The notes under the pieces were generated by a model. The model was not told the origin of the DNA and ran no database searches. It saw only the letters and a program-made list of their open reading frames with translations. Shown here piece by piece: positions 22,842 through 23,997 of a stretch of 23,997 nucleotides of DNA. The translations under genes were made by a program, and so were the position numbers. Source of the DNA: JBDREF01 sp043820045 (GTDB lineage: Bacteria; Planctomycetota; Phycisphaerae; Sedimentisphaerales; Anaerobacaceae); NCBI GenBank assembly GCA_043820045.1, contig JBDREF010000080.1:1-23997 (forward strand). Reading direction: 5' to 3'. Each line of letters starts with the position of its first letter. Positions within the stretch are counted from its first letter, which is position 1.

Positions 22842-22873
22842 GAGTTGCTGGAGTAGGGTCATTACGTCATTAC
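22835..22873 (+). promoter_or_regulatory. Repeat cluster overlapping the -10 region, possible operator
   Basis: A tandem direct repeat GTCATTAC GTCATTAC occupies 22858-22873, and an inverted copy GTAATG lies at 22835-22840 over the -10 box. Such an arrangement could bind a repressor. No known regulator consensus was recognised. The wider intergenic region 22647-22930 also contains the small inverted repeat CTAATT/AATTAG (22720-22737) and no other gene. Confidence 0.35.
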
Positions 22874-22930
22874 TTCGCTACCTCAGGGCCGTGGAGGCGG
22901 GATCGTAGAAGTATTGCTGGTTGTGTGCCG

Positions 22931-23997
22931 ATGGGTATGGATGACAAGACATCTAAGGAAGGCGGGCAGGCAAACCCCGAAACGAATCCAGGGATGGGCA
23001 GATCCACGGATGAGAAGTTTGTCCCGACGTGCAGCATATGCGGAGAGAAACACTGGCCCCACCACCCCTTAGTCCCCTGTGTAAACAAGAAAAGAGCCAA
23101 AGTCAGAGCCAAGGCTGAAAAGAAAGCCCGGGCCGAAGAGGCCGCAAAGGCCAAAGCAGAAGCCAAAGCAGAAACCAGGGCAAGGGCGGAGGCCGAGACG
23201 GCGGCAAAGGCCCAAATGAGGGCATATATTGAGGCGGTAGCCAAAGCCGAAGACAGACTCAGGGCCGAATCAAAAGCAAGAGCCGAAGCCGAGGAACTGC
23301 TCGAGGCGCAGGCTAAGACGAACATCGAGGCCATTGCCAGAGCCAAAGCCGAGGCCGAAGCCAAAGCTGCGGCCAGAATTGAGGCTGAACGGCGGGCGAA
23401 TGCACAGGCTATAGCCGGGATAGAAGAAAAACTGGACTCCGAGTCCAGGGCACGAGCCGAGGTTGAGAGAAGGTTCGAAGACGAAGCACGAGAGCGTGCG
23501 AGAATCGAAGCCGAGTCGGCGGAGGCAATCTCGTCGCTCAGGTCGGAAGCGGAATCAAGGGCCGCCTCGCACGCGGCAAGTATAAAAGAACTCGAGCATA
23601 AGCTAAGGACGCAGACCGAAGAAAGGGCCAAAGCCGAAGCTGGCCTGAGGGAAGAATTCCAGGCCAGGGAAGCGCTCGAAGAGAGCCTGCAGGCTGAGGC
23701 CGAAGCCAAATCCGCCGTTCAGCAGGAAGCCGAGACTCAGTTGCAGGAAAGGAACCGGGCGGAGTCAAAGGCCGAATCGTACGCCGCTGCCATCAGCGAG
23801 CTTGAGGACAAGCTGAGGGAGCAGACGCAACAGAGAGCACAGGCCGAGACTGATGCACAGGCCGAAGCCCAGGCGAGGGCAGAGGTCGAAGAGAAGCTCA
23901 AAACCGAGACCGAAGTCAGGTCGGCAACTCAGCAGGAGGCACAGGCCCAGGCGCGGGAAAGACTTAAGGCCGAGTCAAAGGCCGAGTTGGAAGCCGA
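22931..23997 (+). CDS. Long Ala/Glu-rich coiled-coil protein with N-terminal Cys/His cluster (partial)
   Basis: An open frame runs without a stop from ATG 22931 (alternatives GTG 22925, ATG 22937) to the window end, 355 codons so far. Residues 1-33 are polar. Residues 34-50 hold a possible zinc site, CSICGEKHWPHHPLVPC (Cys34, Cys37, His41, His44, His45, Cys50). From about residue 53 onward it is almost pure Ala/Glu/Lys/Arg with occasional Leu and Ile, in units like AEAKAEAKAR and EELLEAQAK, predicting a very long helix or coiled coil. No signal peptide is seen, so it is probably cytoplasmic. The SD is poor. The composition also opens a long frame on the opposite strand, which is not a gene. 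The function and the C-terminal domain are unknown. Confidence 0.75.
   Translation, partial: MGMDDKTSKEGGQANPETNPGMGRSTDEKFVPTCSICGEKHWPHHPLVPCVNKKRAKVRAKAEKKARAEEAAKAKAEAKAETRARAEAETAAKAQMRAYIEAVAKAEDRLRAESKARAEAEELLEAQAKTNIEAIARAKAEAEAKAAARIEAERRANAQAIAGIEEKLDSESRARAEVERRFEDEARERARIEAESAEAISSLRSEAESRAASHAASIKELEHKLRTQTEERAKAEAGLREEFQAREALEESLQAEAEAKSAVQQEAETQLQERNRAESKAESYAAAISELEDKLREQTQQRAQAETDAQAEAQARAEVEEKLKTETEVRSATQQEAQAQARERLKAESKAELEA

Noticed and set aside
22870..23709. Long minus-strand open frame rich in Ala and Ser
   Set aside because: It is the antisense of the Glu/Ala-rich coiled-coil gene. Its low-complexity Ser/Ala composition follows from the complement of GCC, GAG and AAG codons, and no SD or promoter supports it.
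23090..23997. Repeated GCCGAAGCC-type sequence, possible CRISPR or satellite
   Set aside because: Repeats are irregular, keep the reading frame and encode Ala/Glu/Lys/Arg helix. There are no unique spacers of constant length.

Overview
The window looks like a piece of a Planctomycetota chromosome, most likely from the Phycisphaerae or a relative. This is an inference from gene content, since no rRNA or other marker gene is present. The pointers are a stand-alone pseudopilin with an H-X9-DG C-terminus, a TolB/PD40-repeat amidohydrolase, a giant secreted protein built from repeats carrying WSFTT and YYWRVDE motifs, and moderate GC with normal Shine-Dalgarno (SD) sites. No insertion sequence, tRNA, rRNA or CRISPR array was seen.

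Region 1 (38-6651, + strand) is a chemotaxis operon: cheA, cheR, cheD, a receiver-CheX phosphatase fusion, a stand-alone HPt protein, cheB, and two tandem CBS-pair proteins. CheA phosphorylates CheB and the receiver-CheX protein. CheR, CheB and CheD set receptor methylation and amidation. The CheX half should remove phosphate from response regulators. No receptor or cheW lies inside the window. The two CBS proteins are an uncommon addition and could feed nucleotide or energy status into the pathway.

Region 2 (6663-11288, - strand) is one 1387-residue secreted modular protein with its own sigma70-type promoter, a structured leader of about 320 nt, a strong SD site and an intrinsic terminator that separates it from the convergent chemotaxis operon.

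Region 3 (11551-17282, + strand) is an iron locus: a Fur regulator behind an exact consensus Fur box, feoB behind a second Fur-like box, a 57-residue zinc-ribbon protein, a DtxR-like protein with a C-terminal FeoA domain, hemP, an outer-membrane porin and an FMN-binding lipoprotein. Together they could bring iron across the outer membrane, reduce it in the periplasm and import Fe(II) through FeoB. The reductase step is inference.

Region 4 (22646-17320, - strand) is a probable operon of an unrecognised 157-residue protein, a TPR lipoprotein, a PD40-amidohydrolase of 1098 residues and an H-X9-DG pseudopilin. It converges on region 3.

Region 5 (22813-23997, + strand) starts divergently from region 4. 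It holds the 5' part of a very long Ala/Glu/Lys/Arg-rich coiled-coil protein with an N-terminal Cys/His cluster, running off the window end.
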